Of a DNA stretch of 64,000 nucleotides, positions 8,212-18,199 are shown one piece after another (position 1 is the stretch's first letter; each line of letters begins with the position of its first letter). The position numbers and the translations under genes are program-made. The DNA comes from Propionispira arboris. GTDB lineage: Bacteria; Bacillota; Negativicutes; Selenomonadales; Selenomonadaceae. The notes below the pieces were generated by a model that did not search any database, had not been told where the DNA came from, and worked only from the letters and a program-made list of their open reading frames with translations. The stretch is from assembly GCF_900109225.1 (NCBI RefSeq), contig NZ_FNZK01000022.1, forward strand, positions 23,318 to 87,317. Direction: 5' to 3'.

Positions 8212-9728
8212 GGCTGTATTTTGACCTTATTCCCTTTGATATTAATATCATTTTGAATGTTGATTTCGCTGCTGCCTTGACTAAGGCTGATTTCATTTTG
8301 ACCGGTAACGAGCACTTTGCTGGTTTTACTGGTAATTTCTATATCTTCTTCTGCTTCCAGCGTGATTTTTTTATCGCTTTTGATACTCACACCGCCTTCG
8401 TCTGTCAGGGTCATGAGAAGATTGCCATTGGCAATCACCTGAATGCCACCGGGCGTGAGGAGGACTTGTTTACCATACACGGTACTGAGGATTTTGCTGT
8501 TGGGGTCTTGTCTTTCGCCTCGTTTGGAAGGGGTGAGGTTGACAGAGCTAGCGGCCACGGCTTCTGCTTCTTTGCTATTGGAAAAATAAACCCGGACATT
8601 GTCGCCAATCTCCGGCATGCAGTACCAGCCGCTGCCATCAGGGGATGAGTAGATTGTAGTATATGGGTAAAACCAAGTTGCACCATCATCCCAGGTATCG
8701 TCAATCTCGGTGAGATGGACTTTTACCTGGTCTTTGGTAACTTCTTTTACGATGCCATGCAGGGATATTCCCGCCAGTTTTTTATTATATAGGTCATCTT
8801 GCATGAGGCCTTGCTTGGTTGCAAGGGTATATGTATTGTTTACCGCACCTTTTTCCATGATCGTCTGGATGTCTTTAACGTACCAGGTCAGTCCTAAAAA
8901 GGTTACTTTTTGTCCGAGCTGTAGAAGATCCAAGGATTCGGCTTCACAGTAGGTAAAGTCGTTTTCGCTAAAAGCTACGCCGCTGTTTGTACGATAGTTA
9001 CTGTTAGAGGTGGCAAAGGCTGCCGTATTTCGATAAATTTGATAGTCTGATACATTAAATGCCGGACCTGCTTCGTCTTCTTGGGGATCTGGCGGTAATC
9101 CGAAATAAACTTTTGGGCTATCAAAGGTTATATCTGGCGTCAACCCAATGTTGAAGTGCGAGGCAAGTCTTTTCAAGAACAGCCAATCCGTTTCTTGATA
9201 TTGGATGATAAGGCGTTCGGTGGTTTGTTTATCTTGGTTATCTTCGGCAGTAACCACATCGTCCTTTAAGTTTGGTATGTATTCACGGGCAAAGGAGTTG
9301 ATTCGTTCAAAGATATAGCTGTAAGGTTCCCCTTCTCGTTGAAAGGAACGACTGATTTTTTTAACGTCAAGCAGATAGCTGTAGCTGATGGCTTCTATAT
9401 CTAAGTGCTTGAACCCGGCTACGGTTCGTTGTTTTATATTGGTCACGACACCTTGAAAGAGGCATTTTTCATTGCCTGCTGCATCGAGGTATTTTAAGGC
9501 TACTGGTGTATTTTGATTCGTGTTTTGAACATAGTCTTTGTTTTCTTTGTCAGCTATATCGGTCAGTGTACCGCTGATAAAGAGGTGTGCATGTTCGTTG
9601 ATGCCCTGCGTGATTTTCATCTTCAAAATATTTTTAAATTCATAAGGGGTAAAGATTAATCGATGCCAGTTGATGGCTTTGCCTTCGCTAGGCAAGGCTA
9701 TTTTTGTTTTTTCGTTATCATCAGTCAT
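8208..9728 (-). CDS. Core VgrG-like spike protein
   Basis: A 506-residue VgrG/phage late control D family protein. The gp27-like portion has IIQYQETDWLFLKRLASHFN; the gp5-like OB fold starts near ISLHGIVKEVTKDQVKVHL with WYCMPEIGDNVRVYF; the stem has repeats such as GIQVIANGNLLMTLTDEGGV and IKSDKKITLEAEEDIEIT. It ends in INIKGNKVKIQP and has no effector extension, so it is probably the structural spike of the machine. It overlaps the upstream chaperone gene by one base (TAATG) and the downstream gene by four. It is clearly diverged from the two longer VgrGs of the window. Confidence 0.85.
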   Translation of the reverse strand: MTDDNEKTKIALPSEGKAINWHRLIFTPYEFKNILKMKITQGINEHAHLFISGTLTDIADKENKDYVQNTNQNTPVALKYLDAAGNEKCLFQGVVTNIKQRTVAGFKHLDIEAISYSYLLDVKKISRSFQREGEPYSYIFERINSFAREYIPNLKDDVVTAEDNQDKQTTERLIIQYQETDWLFLKRLASHFNIGLTPDITFDSPKVYFGLPPDPQEDEAGPAFNVSDYQIYRNTAAFATSNSNYRTNSGVAFSENDFTYCEAESLDLLQLGQKVTFLGLTWYVKDIQTIMEKGAVNNTYTLATKQGLMQDDLYNKKLAGISLHGIVKEVTKDQVKVHLTEIDDTWDDGATWFYPYTTIYSSPDGSGWYCMPEIGDNVRVYFSNSKEAEAVAASSVNLTPSKRGERQDPNSKILSTVYGKQVLLTPGGIQVIANGNLLMTLTDEGGVSIKSDKKITLEAEEDIEITSKTSKVLVTGQNEISLSQGSSEINIQNDINIKGNKVKIQP

Positions 9729-10357
9729 TATTTGCCCCTCCTAGTGTCTGGATTTTCAGCAACTGTTTCTGAGGTTTTAGGGCTTATTCGCATAGATTGC
9801 ATGATTTGGCGGGCGATTGGTCGCCATGCCCTATGTTGACTATATGGACAGTTAAAGACCCCCATCATTACATTATGATTGAGTTCTATAAAAAACATAA
9901 TGTTAAACAATGCATCACCCAAGGTAGGGCTTTTAAATTCAAAAAAGCCCACGGGTTTTTCCTCTATCGTTTCCACACCTTCTTCGAGAAATAAATAGGA
10001 AGGGTTTAATCGTTTAAGAAGATCCTTCATCGCTTCCTTCACTGCTGGAATTTCTTGATCCTTTATGGTCTGGGAAATAAGGTTCATCGTAATGTTAATA
10101 CTGCCCATATCGTCCGTTTTGATAATCTGCGGACGATCACTGGAAGGGTATTTTAATCTGGCAAATTCATCTGGCATGTCAATAAAATTAGTGGGAATTT
10201 GGATTTTCAATGTATCGTCGAAAAAATCCAGCTCTTTAAATTCATAATATTTGTCCATGACCGTGATTCCCTCATAGATATTTTGACTTTGGATTTTCTC
10301 CTGTTCTTCCACCTGATTGATTACATAACGGATTTGTTCATCTGCGTATTCAGTCAT
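9728..10357 (-). CDS. DcrB/Mog1-fold protein, putative Eag-like effector chaperone
   Basis: A 209-residue soluble protein. After an N-terminal helix, the segment LKIQIPTNFIDMPDEFARLK and the following IKTDDMGSINITMNL, KPVGFFEFKSP and MFFIELNHNVMMGVFNCP resemble the DcrB/DUF1795 (Mog1/PsbP) fold. In T6SS, DUF1795 proteins (EagR/EagT6) hold the hydrophobic segments of effectors and load them on VgrG. A second copy (33971-34636) again sits just upstream of a vgrG whose partner has hydrophobic segments, which supports the role. The family assignment is by eye and not certain. Confidence 0.55.
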   Translation of the reverse strand: MTEYADEQIRYVINQVEEQEKIQSQNIYEGITVMDKYYEFKELDFFDDTLKIQIPTNFIDMPDEFARLKYPSSDRPQIIKTDDMGSINITMNLISQTIKDQEIPAVKEAMKDLLKRLNPSYLFLEEGVETIEEKPVGFFEFKSPTLGDALFNIMFFIELNHNVMMGVFNCPYSQHRAWRPIARQIMQSMRISPKTSETVAENPDTRRGK

Positions 10358-10469
10358 AACCTTTTCATGCTCCTTTGCATACGTTTACCAAAATTCATCG
10401 GTTGCTTGGGCTTATATAGATATCTTGATCTGATTTTCTTCTATATATGGCTATTTCATATTTTTTAAC

Positions 10470-11297
10470 TTAATCAACCAGTACCTTGCGGCCGCTGCTT
10501 CTTCTTGGGGCAGTGGCCATATTTTTGCCCTGCCGAATATCGCTTAGGATATTGGTCAGGTGACGAAACATGTCCTGATGAGAGCTGTCGTTTGTCACGA
10601 GACCTAATCTGGCTGCGGTGTAGGCGGTAATGAGCATGCGCGCTACGGGTTCACCGCCAGCGCACTGGCTGACAAAGGCATAGTCAAAAGGCTGCATGAG
10701 TTTATTTTCTAATGCTTCTTGGGCAAAGTAGCGAGTGATATGGGGTGATAAGGTTGGTTCATACGGTGCGGCATAAAGCACATTAATGGTATTGATGGTG
10801 TCGTATTCCGTAGCCAAATCGGCAAAGTTTTGATAGTCGCCCCGTAGTCTGGCTCCTGTTTTTAGTTTGAATCGGCAGAGTTCTATTTCGTTTTCAGCCA
10901 ATTGGGTTCCCGGCACCAGCATAATATCCCCCTGCCCAATGACATAGTCTCCATCTGTTTTTTCTTTTTTAAAGTAAATTTTTAAAATAGCATCCTGCCC
11001 CGTGGCCGTATAGGGTATATTGACACTCTCATTCATCATATATATTTTGCCCCGATAGCGAACCATACCAGGCTCGATGGTGATCGTATCGCTGTTTATT
11101 ACCATCTGGCAGCCAGCCAGCAGTCCGTCGGAGTGACCACGATATATTACGTCAACATAATTGCGCGGATAGTCCCGCAGCAGATTGAGCATATCGTGTT
11201 TTAGCACCCGCCCGGCTGTGAATTTTGGGTATTTATCTATAAACAATGTTACACTTCCTAGCAGAGGCTGGTTCCAAACGCCCTGATGCCATTTCAC
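10470..11297 (-). CDS. Tail-fibre/baseplate-like structural protein (275 aa)
   Basis: A 275-residue protein. The N-terminal two thirds look β-rich and phage-like: KWHQGVWNQPLLG, TAGRVLKHDMLNLLRDYP, then DTITIEPGMVRYRGKIYMMN and AILKIYFKKEK, a pattern seen in baseplate-proximal parts of tail fibres and, more loosely, in the N-terminal shell of TssK. The last ~90 residues are helical. The assignment is structural guesswork; order between the Hsp70-like gene and the chaperone-vgrG genes supports a baseplate or spike-adjacent position. An imperfect small hairpin lies in the 73-base gap upstream. Confidence 0.5.
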   Translation of the reverse strand: MKWHQGVWNQPLLGSVTLFIDKYPKFTAGRVLKHDMLNLLRDYPRNYVDVIYRGHSDGLLAGCQMVINSDTITIEPGMVRYRGKIYMMNESVNIPYTATGQDAILKIYFKKEKTDGDYVIGQGDIMLVPGTQLAENEIELCRFKLKTGARLRGDYQNFADLATEYDTINTINVLYAAPYEPTLSPHITRYFAQEALENKLMQPFDYAFVSQCAGGEPVARMLITAYTAARLGLVTNDSSHQDMFRHLTNILSDIRQGKNMATAPRRSSGRKVLVD

Positions 11298-11370
11298 CTA
11301 GCATCGGAGTATATTAGACCAGCCTCATTAAAATATAGTGGCGTGTTGTTTGAAACACGTTATTATTTTT

Positions 11371-14019
11371 TTATTTCAATCCATCAAAGAAGTTATTTTC
11401 CCATAAATCATTTTCAAATGTAAACACTTCACTGCGGCCTAGATATAGACTGCCGCCTTGTCGTAATACGGGCACTACTTCAAACCCCCATTGACTTTCT
11501 TTATACCAAACAAAATATTTGATTTCGTTTTCAATAATGTTATCTGTTTCGTCCTGAATAATGTTGTCGCTGTATTTTGCCTGGATATCTTCATAGGTTA
11601 CCGGACAAAAATCTTCTCGACGATTTTCATAGACGTAAGTATAGCGCTCTTCGCCTCTGAGATTTTTCAGATGCAGTTTTAAAGCCACACCTTCCGCAAA
11701 GCGGGAAATGTTTCCGCTTAGAGTTTGATCACCGTCTCTAGCAACCAATACTTTTTCTTCACCGATGTGAGTTTCCGCGGTAATAATATAAGGCAGAACG
11801 GCCGGTCTGTGCCGCATAGTGACTTCCGCATAACCGCCTTTTTTTGCTTTTAGATATTTGATAGCTCCTCGTAGACAGGATAGTTTGAGTTCCGGTCCAT
11901 CCGTACCTTCACGTCCGCCAAATTCAATGACACGACCCGGGATAAATTCTTTGAGGGCATCTTGAAATAAGCTGATTTTACAAGATTGACCGGTTAGTTT
12001 TATCACACTATAGTCCATGAGTTGTCCTGTTTCATAGGGTTCTTCAATAAACTTGCGCACAATTTCATAGATATCGGCTTTTAAGAGCAGACCCACATCA
12101 TAACGGGTGAAGCTAATAAGCGGTGTATCACGAATGGTCTTTAGCTCGCCTCTTTCTTGCGTGGACATGCGCCAACGACCCGGATAGATGAGTTTTTCAC
12201 CACTTCTCAGCTGCTGTTGTTCTTCGCTGTCGATAACAATACGCTGATAACGATGTCGAGCAAACATTTCTGTTTTAATGTCGTCGGCCAATTGAAAGAG
12301 GAAATAGAAATTGTTTTTCACTTTGAAATATTCTTGGGGACTGCCGCTTTCATAGTTTTTGAAGCGAGTCGGAATAAAGATTTCGGCTTCTTCATACGCA
12401 TTGTCCAACATTTTATATACAACGCTGATACCAGCCTGATCCACCTCACGATAGGTGTCACTGTCAAAGGCAGCTAGGATATCCTGTGCTTTGGCTCCCG
12501 TACCAGTCAGTTTTTCCATGAACATCACTTTGATGAGCTGCATAATCCGAAAGGTCAGATTGTTGCCACCAAAGTCAGTATCGCCATTTTCATAGGTAGT
12601 TTCAATATCGATTTTATAGGATACGCGACGGCTTTCGATGCTAAATACGCAGGAAGACAGATCCGTCGTGCCGCCGCCACAGTCAATAACCAAGGCTTGA
12701 TGCTCCTCTTTATCAATGTGCCGACCCGTATTCTTTTCTAAAAAACCAGAAATTGTATTAAATAGTACCGCCGCGCCTTCATCCAGCATATTTTCCGTTT
12801 CCAGATTCCAAGCGGACAGGATTTCTCCGAAAAGATCCAAAAAGCGTTGTTTTTCTTTCACCGGCGAGGAGAGATGTAATGTTGTGAATTTGCATTTAAA
12901 CCGTTGTTCGGCAATCCTAATAACATATTCCAAAAATACTTTGATGATTTCTTTACGTTTTTTAAATATGCGTCGACCTTTACGGTCCGTGATTTCCTCT
13001 TGGCGTTCAAAATCACGAATCCAGCGTTTTATATCAAAAAATACACAAAACCCTTCATGGATATAATTGGCTCTAGCCAGCTTAATAGCTTCATACCCAA
13101 ACACATAGTCTATATCATCTTCAGCCGTATCCTTGATATTCCATATTCCTACCACGGAAGGAATAAGTGGGGTCAGTATTTCACCATCATCCGTATCGCA
13201 GAACACTTCTACCAGATTTATGTCTTCCGACTTTAGGAGGTTTTCTTCCGCACCGCCTTTGTCAATAAGACTGTATAGTTCTCTATCAATGTATAGACCG
13301 GCCGTGGTATTGGTTGTACCAAAATCAATAGCTAAAGGCTGCGCGGTTTCGATCGGCTGCTTAATTTCAAAATTTAGAAGCGGCAGCTTGTAGCATTTCA
13401 TACTTTGCGGCAGAAGCATGTTTTCATCATTATAGATGTTATACAGGATTTCCGATTCTCGCTTCGCAAAATACAGCAGGCTATAATTTTTGTGTTGTGA
13501 TTCTTTGGCTGGCAGCTTGCCATTACGGACTAAGTAAAATCGACCTGGTTTATTTTTGTCGGCGATTAGATTAAAAATAGCACACAATTCTTTATCACCA
13601 CTGACCAAGAGAACATTGGATTCTTCCAATATGCTGGGGGCATGAACAACATAGCGATCGTATTTGTCAGTATCTAAACCTTCATATATCACAATTCTGG
13701 AAGGATTTTGGATGGACTTGTTGTTTTCTAGAAAAATATCAATATGCTTCGTAATTTTTTCTAGTCGTTCTTGTCCAGTGAGCAGGTATTCTGTAATCAA
13801 CATATTTTCGGTGGCACCCCGATAGCGCATGATAAGTTCAATTAATTCATAGCGATCCAAGGTTCCCAGCATGCTTTCTACCAGTTTCTCTTTGATACAA
13901 ATTTCTCGGAGCTGATGCGTGGTCATCAGTTCCAGTTCCCTGCGTATATATTGCTTGTTAGGCAGAGGTTTTGATACTTTTTCGTTGTTTTTATATAGTT
14001 TATAGGTATAGCTTGCCAT
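11371..14019 (-). CDS. Large Hsp70-like ATPase with N-terminal SAP/HeH-like domain
   Basis: An 882-residue protein with an actin-fold ATPase core. Phosphate loop 1 is AIDFGTTNTTAG (about residues 230-241), phosphate loop 2 is VIDCGGGTTDLSS (about 444-456), and GDTDFGGNNLTFRI (about 479-492) is the Hsp70 sequence that follows. Residues 30-68 (TTHQLREICIKEKLVES with DRYELIELIMRYRG) look like a SAP/HeH helix-extended-loop-helix motif. It is larger than DnaK and lacks the usual substrate-binding domain sequence. It is encoded in the same operon as a J-domain protein. No ClpV/AAA+ unfoldase is visible here, so this pair may assemble or recycle the sheath; that is inference. Confidence 0.75.
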   Translation of the reverse strand: MASYTYKLYKNNEKVSKPLPNKQYIRRELELMTTHQLREICIKEKLVESMLGTLDRYELIELIMRYRGATENMLITEYLLTGQERLEKITKHIDIFLENNKSIQNPSRIVIYEGLDTDKYDRYVVHAPSILEESNVLLVSGDKELCAIFNLIADKNKPGRFYLVRNGKLPAKESQHKNYSLLYFAKRESEILYNIYNDENMLLPQSMKCYKLPLLNFEIKQPIETAQPLAIDFGTTNTTAGLYIDRELYSLIDKGGAEENLLKSEDINLVEVFCDTDDGEILTPLIPSVVGIWNIKDTAEDDIDYVFGYEAIKLARANYIHEGFCVFFDIKRWIRDFERQEEITDRKGRRIFKKRKEIIKVFLEYVIRIAEQRFKCKFTTLHLSSPVKEKQRFLDLFGEILSAWNLETENMLDEGAAVLFNTISGFLEKNTGRHIDKEEHQALVIDCGGGTTDLSSCVFSIESRRVSYKIDIETTYENGDTDFGGNNLTFRIMQLIKVMFMEKLTGTGAKAQDILAAFDSDTYREVDQAGISVVYKMLDNAYEEAEIFIPTRFKNYESGSPQEYFKVKNNFYFLFQLADDIKTEMFARHRYQRIVIDSEEQQQLRSGEKLIYPGRWRMSTQERGELKTIRDTPLISFTRYDVGLLLKADIYEIVRKFIEEPYETGQLMDYSVIKLTGQSCKISLFQDALKEFIPGRVIEFGGREGTDGPELKLSCLRGAIKYLKAKKGGYAEVTMRHRPAVLPYIITAETHIGEEKVLVARDGDQTLSGNISRFAEGVALKLHLKNLRGEERYTYVYENRREDFCPVTYEDIQAKYSDNIIQDETDNIIENEIKYFVWYKESQWGFEVVPVLRQGGSLYLGRSEVFTFENDLWENNFFDGLK

Positions 14020-14040
14020 GGTCTTCTCCCTTACTCTTGG

Positions 14041-14736
14041 TTAATAGATAACAATATGGTTAACACTCATGGTTGATTCATAACCGATGAGTCCAAAATG
14101 ATCTCGCCAGTACATACGATACTTAAACCCTAATGGTAAAAATAATGCCAGCAGCGTGCTGATCTTTTGCCAGCTTATTTGCGTCTCGTCTGTTCCTAGG
14201 TAAATCAGCATTTCCGGAGTATCTTCACTTCGATAATAGATGATGCTGTCCGTAAATATGCTGCACACGACTTGTTTAAACAGTTGAATGGAAGCTTGGG
14301 TTGAATACAAGGTAAGAATATTATCAATGATCAACTCAAACTCATCTATAGTAAAGGCGGGTATGCTTTCCTTGATTTCTTGACCAAACACACCGTTTTC
14401 TATATCATTACGGATAAAATTGCCATAGTATTCACGTTTATTGAGGCCCTGCTGACAGTCAAGAAATAGTAAATGGTGAATAATCAAATCAAATAAGACT
14501 GCCCTCAGTTCCTCATGACCAATAAAATTTATATCTAGAAATTTTTGAAAAATATCACAGAACCGATAATAAGGGTTCATTTCGACCCTTAATGGTGCTG
14601 TTAGCTGTGTCGTATTAAGATTATCAAATGCTAATTCCATATATGGACTATAGCTGCTGCCGAAGGAAAAGGTGATGTCTTCACGTTTTATTCCCTGGCG
14701 GACGGCTTTTATAGCCGTATCCCAGATGTAGTTCAT
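14041..14736 (-). CDS. Putative baseplate component (231 aa)
   Basis: A 231-residue soluble protein whose start overlaps the stop of the preceding gene (ATGA at 14733-14736), so the pair is translationally coupled. The C-terminus has LLALFLPLGFKYRMYWRDHF and then GLIGYESTMSVNHIVIY, which loosely recalls wedge proteins of contractile tails (gpI/TssG-like). No family can be named with confidence. The N-terminal FSFGSSYSPYMEL and NPYYRFCDIFQKFL are distinctive and could be used for searches. Confidence 0.5.
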   Translation of the reverse strand: MNYIWDTAIKAVRQGIKREDITFSFGSSYSPYMELAFDNLNTTQLTAPLRVEMNPYYRFCDIFQKFLDINFIGHEELRAVLFDLIIHHLLFLDCQQGLNKREYYGNFIRNDIENGVFGQEIKESIPAFTIDEFELIIDNILTLYSTQASIQLFKQVVCSIFTDSIIYYRSEDTPEMLIYLGTDETQISWQKISTLLALFLPLGFKYRMYWRDHFGLIGYESTMSVNHIVIY

Positions 14737-16016
14737 AACAAGACGCCCTCACATTTATAATCAGGATAATGCCACTGAACTTCTGATACAACAAAACTCA
14801 TAAGATCGCAGTTCAAGAAATTTTCGGCATCCGTCGTAGTAAAATATAACATAAGTTTACTTTGATAGTCGGAGCGACGAATTTCATCCGTAATGAAAAA
14901 ATTCATTTCATAACTTTCGCCGATGTCTGCCTCTTTTGCTTTACGCGAAACAATCTCGATACGAGAAAGTTGCAAGTTCTTTGCAGCGACAAAAGAAGCG
15001 ATCAACCGTCTAATTTCTGCTTCTGTACGAATGACTCGCAAACTTCTTTGCGACAAAATATCAGTAAACTCCTGACGTTTGGCATTCGATACTAAGGAGT
15101 AATCCTGCTTTTCGTTTTCCCCCTGTGTTGGCCTGATAATCCGCACAACCGACCAAGTTTCCTTACTGGCAGCCGAAGCCGTAATATTTAAAGCTGTCCT
15201 TGTACGGCGGCTGTAGCGAATAAGGTCTTGAAACACGGTTAGATAGCCATCTTCCACTCCAGTGCCATCCAAGTTTATGGTATGTTCAAAATTAATTTTA
15301 TCTTGGCAAGGCATAGGAAAGCCGTTCGCTTTAAGTTGCAGGGTTTCAACATTCCATAGTGGTAGAACATCGTAATGAACATATTGTCCAAAGTCACCAA
15401 AGTCTACTTTAATCTCTTTAATACTCTCGTCTTTATCCGGCTGCCGTTCACATTTTTGCAATATGACTTCAGCAAAACGGAATATATAAGGGTGGTTAAT
15501 GGTTTTCCAGGGTACATTATTGTTTATAAAATCTTGATACAGTTTTTCCACTTGTTCTAAATAGCTGGTATCCTGCCGAATCGTAAAGGTCGCTTCCAGG
15601 CTGCCTTCGTTGGTAATGATTGCACCATGAAAAACTGGACTGCCGGTAAGCAGCTGTTTCAATTTCCGGTAATCGCAGCTAAAAAAGACTTTCATCAGCG
15701 GAAATGGTTTCATGCTCAGCGCTGTTTCTGCGATACGTTCCATATCGTACTGTTTTTCCGTCAAGTCTTCCGTCCGCATAGGTCTAAGAAAAGAATGAAC
15801 CGGATCAATATTTCGCCGCAAAACTGCCGTGGTATAAACATCATAGCAATGAGGAGATTCCTCCATTTCGGCAAATACTCGATCTTCTAACTGCCGATAC
15901 ATCGTCTCACTGTGTTCATACATTTGCAAAAACACCTCATTTAGGACATTCTTTAAAATCAGTCTGTCCTCCAGATTACTTATACCATTTAATTTTGCAG
16001 CGATTTGATTTTTCAC
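14733..16016 (-). CDS. Putative baseplate component (427 aa)
   Basis: A 427-residue protein with no membrane segment. The first half is helical (LEDRLILKNVLNEVFLQMYE, RVFAEMEESPHCYDVY), and the second half is mixed, with RYSRRTRTALNITASAASKE and a β-rich C-terminus ending in WHYPDYKCEGVLL. It is coupled to the 231-residue gene by an ATGA overlap and lies between the phosphatase/TPR gene and the Hsp70-like gene. Position and coupling suggest a baseplate wedge partner. I recognise no family. Confidence 0.5.
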   Translation of the reverse strand: MKNQIAAKLNGISNLEDRLILKNVLNEVFLQMYEHSETMYRQLEDRVFAEMEESPHCYDVYTTAVLRRNIDPVHSFLRPMRTEDLTEKQYDMERIAETALSMKPFPLMKVFFSCDYRKLKQLLTGSPVFHGAIITNEGSLEATFTIRQDTSYLEQVEKLYQDFINNNVPWKTINHPYIFRFAEVILQKCERQPDKDESIKEIKVDFGDFGQYVHYDVLPLWNVETLQLKANGFPMPCQDKINFEHTINLDGTGVEDGYLTVFQDLIRYSRRTRTALNITASAASKETWSVVRIIRPTQGENEKQDYSLVSNAKRQEFTDILSQRSLRVIRTEAEIRRLIASFVAAKNLQLSRIEIVSRKAKEADIGESYEMNFFITDEIRRSDYQSKLMLYFTTTDAENFLNCDLMSFVVSEVQWHYPDYKCEGVLL

Positions 16017-16047
16017 GGTGCTTCCCCTCTCATCTTGGTTATACTGC

Positions 16048-18171
16048 TCATTTAGAAAGTCTGTTTAATGCTTTTATTTTTTCATTCACTTGCTGTTTCT
16101 CTTCCTTCAAGTGAAGGGTTTCATAGATATCATGGGCTAGTAAGTATAGATATTTAGCATTTTTAAAGTCGCCGGCTTGCGTTTTCGCATCTGCGTCAGC
16201 AACATAGGCAACAGCCTTACTTTTTTGTGCTTCATAGGCTGTATTTTTTTGATCAAGCAAATCAATTTTGCTTTGAACCGTTGTAACGTTATTCGATAAC
16301 CCACCTGCACTATAGGTTGCCAGAGCATCCGCATAGGAAATTCTAGCATCATCAAATTGGTTTTGAGCTACTTTTAAATCTCCATCTTTTTCCATGTCAT
16401 GGGCTCTGCTCTGTAGGTCAGATTTTGAGGCATCTTGCTGTTTGCTATTTAAATTAGCAATTTTAGACTGTACTAATAACGCACTATCCTTGTTCCCACT
16501 TTGTTTATAGAGTGTACGGGCATATGAATATTGATCCTGCGCATTACTATAGTCACCATTCGCTAGTGCCTGATCACCTTCTGCTTCATATTGCTCAGCT
16601 TGCTGAGCTATTTTTTCATTTAAAGCTGCTTTTTCCCCAGCCGTCATTTTATCTTCAATACTATCAATCTTCTGTTGAATGGCTGTGGATTTATCCGTTT
16701 TGCCAACTTGGTCATACATGCCTGAAGCAATAGACAGCATCGAAACGGCCCCTTCAAAGTCGCCTTTTCGAGCCATAGCATCGCCTTGTTGTACATAAAC
16801 AGCAGCTTCTTTTTCTTTGGCTTGATTACCGTCTTCTTTCATTTGATCATTTAATTTGGCCAATTTTTCAGCAGCCTCTTTACGGCCTTCTTCAAAATAT
16901 ATTCTCGTAGCAAGAACTTTGGCTTCCGTATAAGCAATACGAGCCTTGATTAAATCTTTTTTCTCCAAACTTTCATCGCCACTTTGTATAAGTTCTGACA
17001 CTCTCATATAATCGATAAGTGCATGTTGCTGTTTGGATATATAATCGGCTCCCAAATTATCAGAAAGATAAGAAGAAGCCATTGCATCATTATATTTTTC
17101 CATTGCTTTGGTAAACTCTTTTTGATGCATAGCCGTATCCGCATCAACAATTATAGTAGATGTTTTATAATAACTTTCCACTTGTCTTTGTTCATTCTTG
17201 AGCTTTAATCTCTGAGCGATATCCAACGCTTCTTTATATTCGTCAGCAGCTTTAACAAAATTATCTTGTTCACTCAACATTTGCGCCTGTTTTAGATGCC
17301 CACTCATGATATCAACTTGCTCCTGCCTTTGGGCCTGGGTAATATGAGAGAAAATTAACAGACCGATGATAATGAGCAGCACGGGAATTGCCACAGCCAA
17401 TATTCTTTTGATTAATATCTTGCGTCTGCCTGGATCCTGATATAGTTTATCAATAAAAATACTAGCCAATGTGTAGTTATCCAAATTAGCAGGTTGTTTT
17501 GACAAGAGCAGATCTTCGACATTGTTTAATACTTCCTGTGGCTCTCTAGCATCGCTAACAGCATCCGTTATTTCACCATCATCTACATTTTCCCAAATGC
17601 CACGCGTAAACAGTGTAATAATATCTCCTTCGACCAGTTTAATCCGTGAAGAAGTTTCAGGTTTAAAATCATATGGCTGCCCTAGATAGCAATATAAATT
17701 ATGCCGTTCTAAATGGCTGGCAACTTTATCTTTTGATATGACGCCTCTTTCCATCAGATTATTACTCAAAGAATGATCTGACGTCTGATGAATTAACGTG
17801 CCTTCTCTAAACAGCATTAATCTGGTATTTCCGGCCATACCATACACCATACTAACGTAGTCAGTGACCACCACTGTTACAGAAGCCTTGAGCCGCTTCG
17901 TTCGACTAAGAGCCAAGAGTTCCTTGTTGGCCGTCTTTAGCCAATTCTTAATTGAGCGTTGCCCAATGGCTGGTTTTTCACTAAATTGACGAATGATACT
18001 GGCCACAGCGATTTTAGCACTTTCCAGTTCAATATCATCCTCAATTCCATCAGCAATAACATAACAGGCAAAATCATCCATTTCTACAAAAGCAAAATAG
18101 TCTTTATTCTGTAGTAAACTGCCTGCTTCTGAAATAAATGCTGTATTAAATTTTGCATTGATTTTTCTCAT
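16048..18171 (-). CDS. Membrane protein: degenerate PP2C-like domain, TM helix, TPR-like repeats
   Basis: A 707-residue protein. Start 18171 is chosen for GGGAGGA at 8 bases upstream. Residues 1-240 form a PP2C-like domain: the first metal site survives (VIADGIEDD, about 38-46) but the usual S/T-D-G at the second site reads LFTRGIWE (about 187-194), so a catalytic Asp is lost. A single TM helix follows (about 252-276, RILAVAIPVLLIIIGLLIF). The remaining ~430 residues are helical repeats (for example NFVKAADEYKEALDIAQRL, DYSNAQDQYSYARTLYKQSG) like TPRs, outside the membrane. It may be a pseudophosphatase that passes on a signal across the membrane, or a weak phosphatase. It lies between the true PP2C and the baseplate candidates. 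Confidence 0.75.
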   Translation of the reverse strand: MRKINAKFNTAFISEAGSLLQNKDYFAFVEMDDFACYVIADGIEDDIELESAKIAVASIIRQFSEKPAIGQRSIKNWLKTANKELLALSRTKRLKASVTVVVTDYVSMVYGMAGNTRLMLFREGTLIHQTSDHSLSNNLMERGVISKDKVASHLERHNLYCYLGQPYDFKPETSSRIKLVEGDIITLFTRGIWENVDDGEITDAVSDAREPQEVLNNVEDLLLSKQPANLDNYTLASIFIDKLYQDPGRRKILIKRILAVAIPVLLIIIGLLIFSHITQAQRQEQVDIMSGHLKQAQMLSEQDNFVKAADEYKEALDIAQRLKLKNEQRQVESYYKTSTIIVDADTAMHQKEFTKAMEKYNDAMASSYLSDNLGADYISKQQHALIDYMRVSELIQSGDESLEKKDLIKARIAYTEAKVLATRIYFEEGRKEAAEKLAKLNDQMKEDGNQAKEKEAAVYVQQGDAMARKGDFEGAVSMLSIASGMYDQVGKTDKSTAIQQKIDSIEDKMTAGEKAALNEKIAQQAEQYEAEGDQALANGDYSNAQDQYSYARTLYKQSGNKDSALLVQSKIANLNSKQQDASKSDLQSRAHDMEKDGDLKVAQNQFDDARISYADALATYSAGGLSNNVTTVQSKIDLLDQKNTAYEAQKSKAVAYVADADAKTQAGDFKNAKYLYLLAHDIYETLHLKEEKQQVNEKIKALNRLSK

Positions 18172-18199
18172 AGTTTGCAATCCTCCCGGTATTGTTTTT

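Noticed and set aside
12157..13393. Long plus-strand frames of up to 116 codons within the Hsp70-like gene
   Set aside because: The minus-strand frame has clear actin-fold motifs; the plus-strand ones have no ribosome sites or family features.
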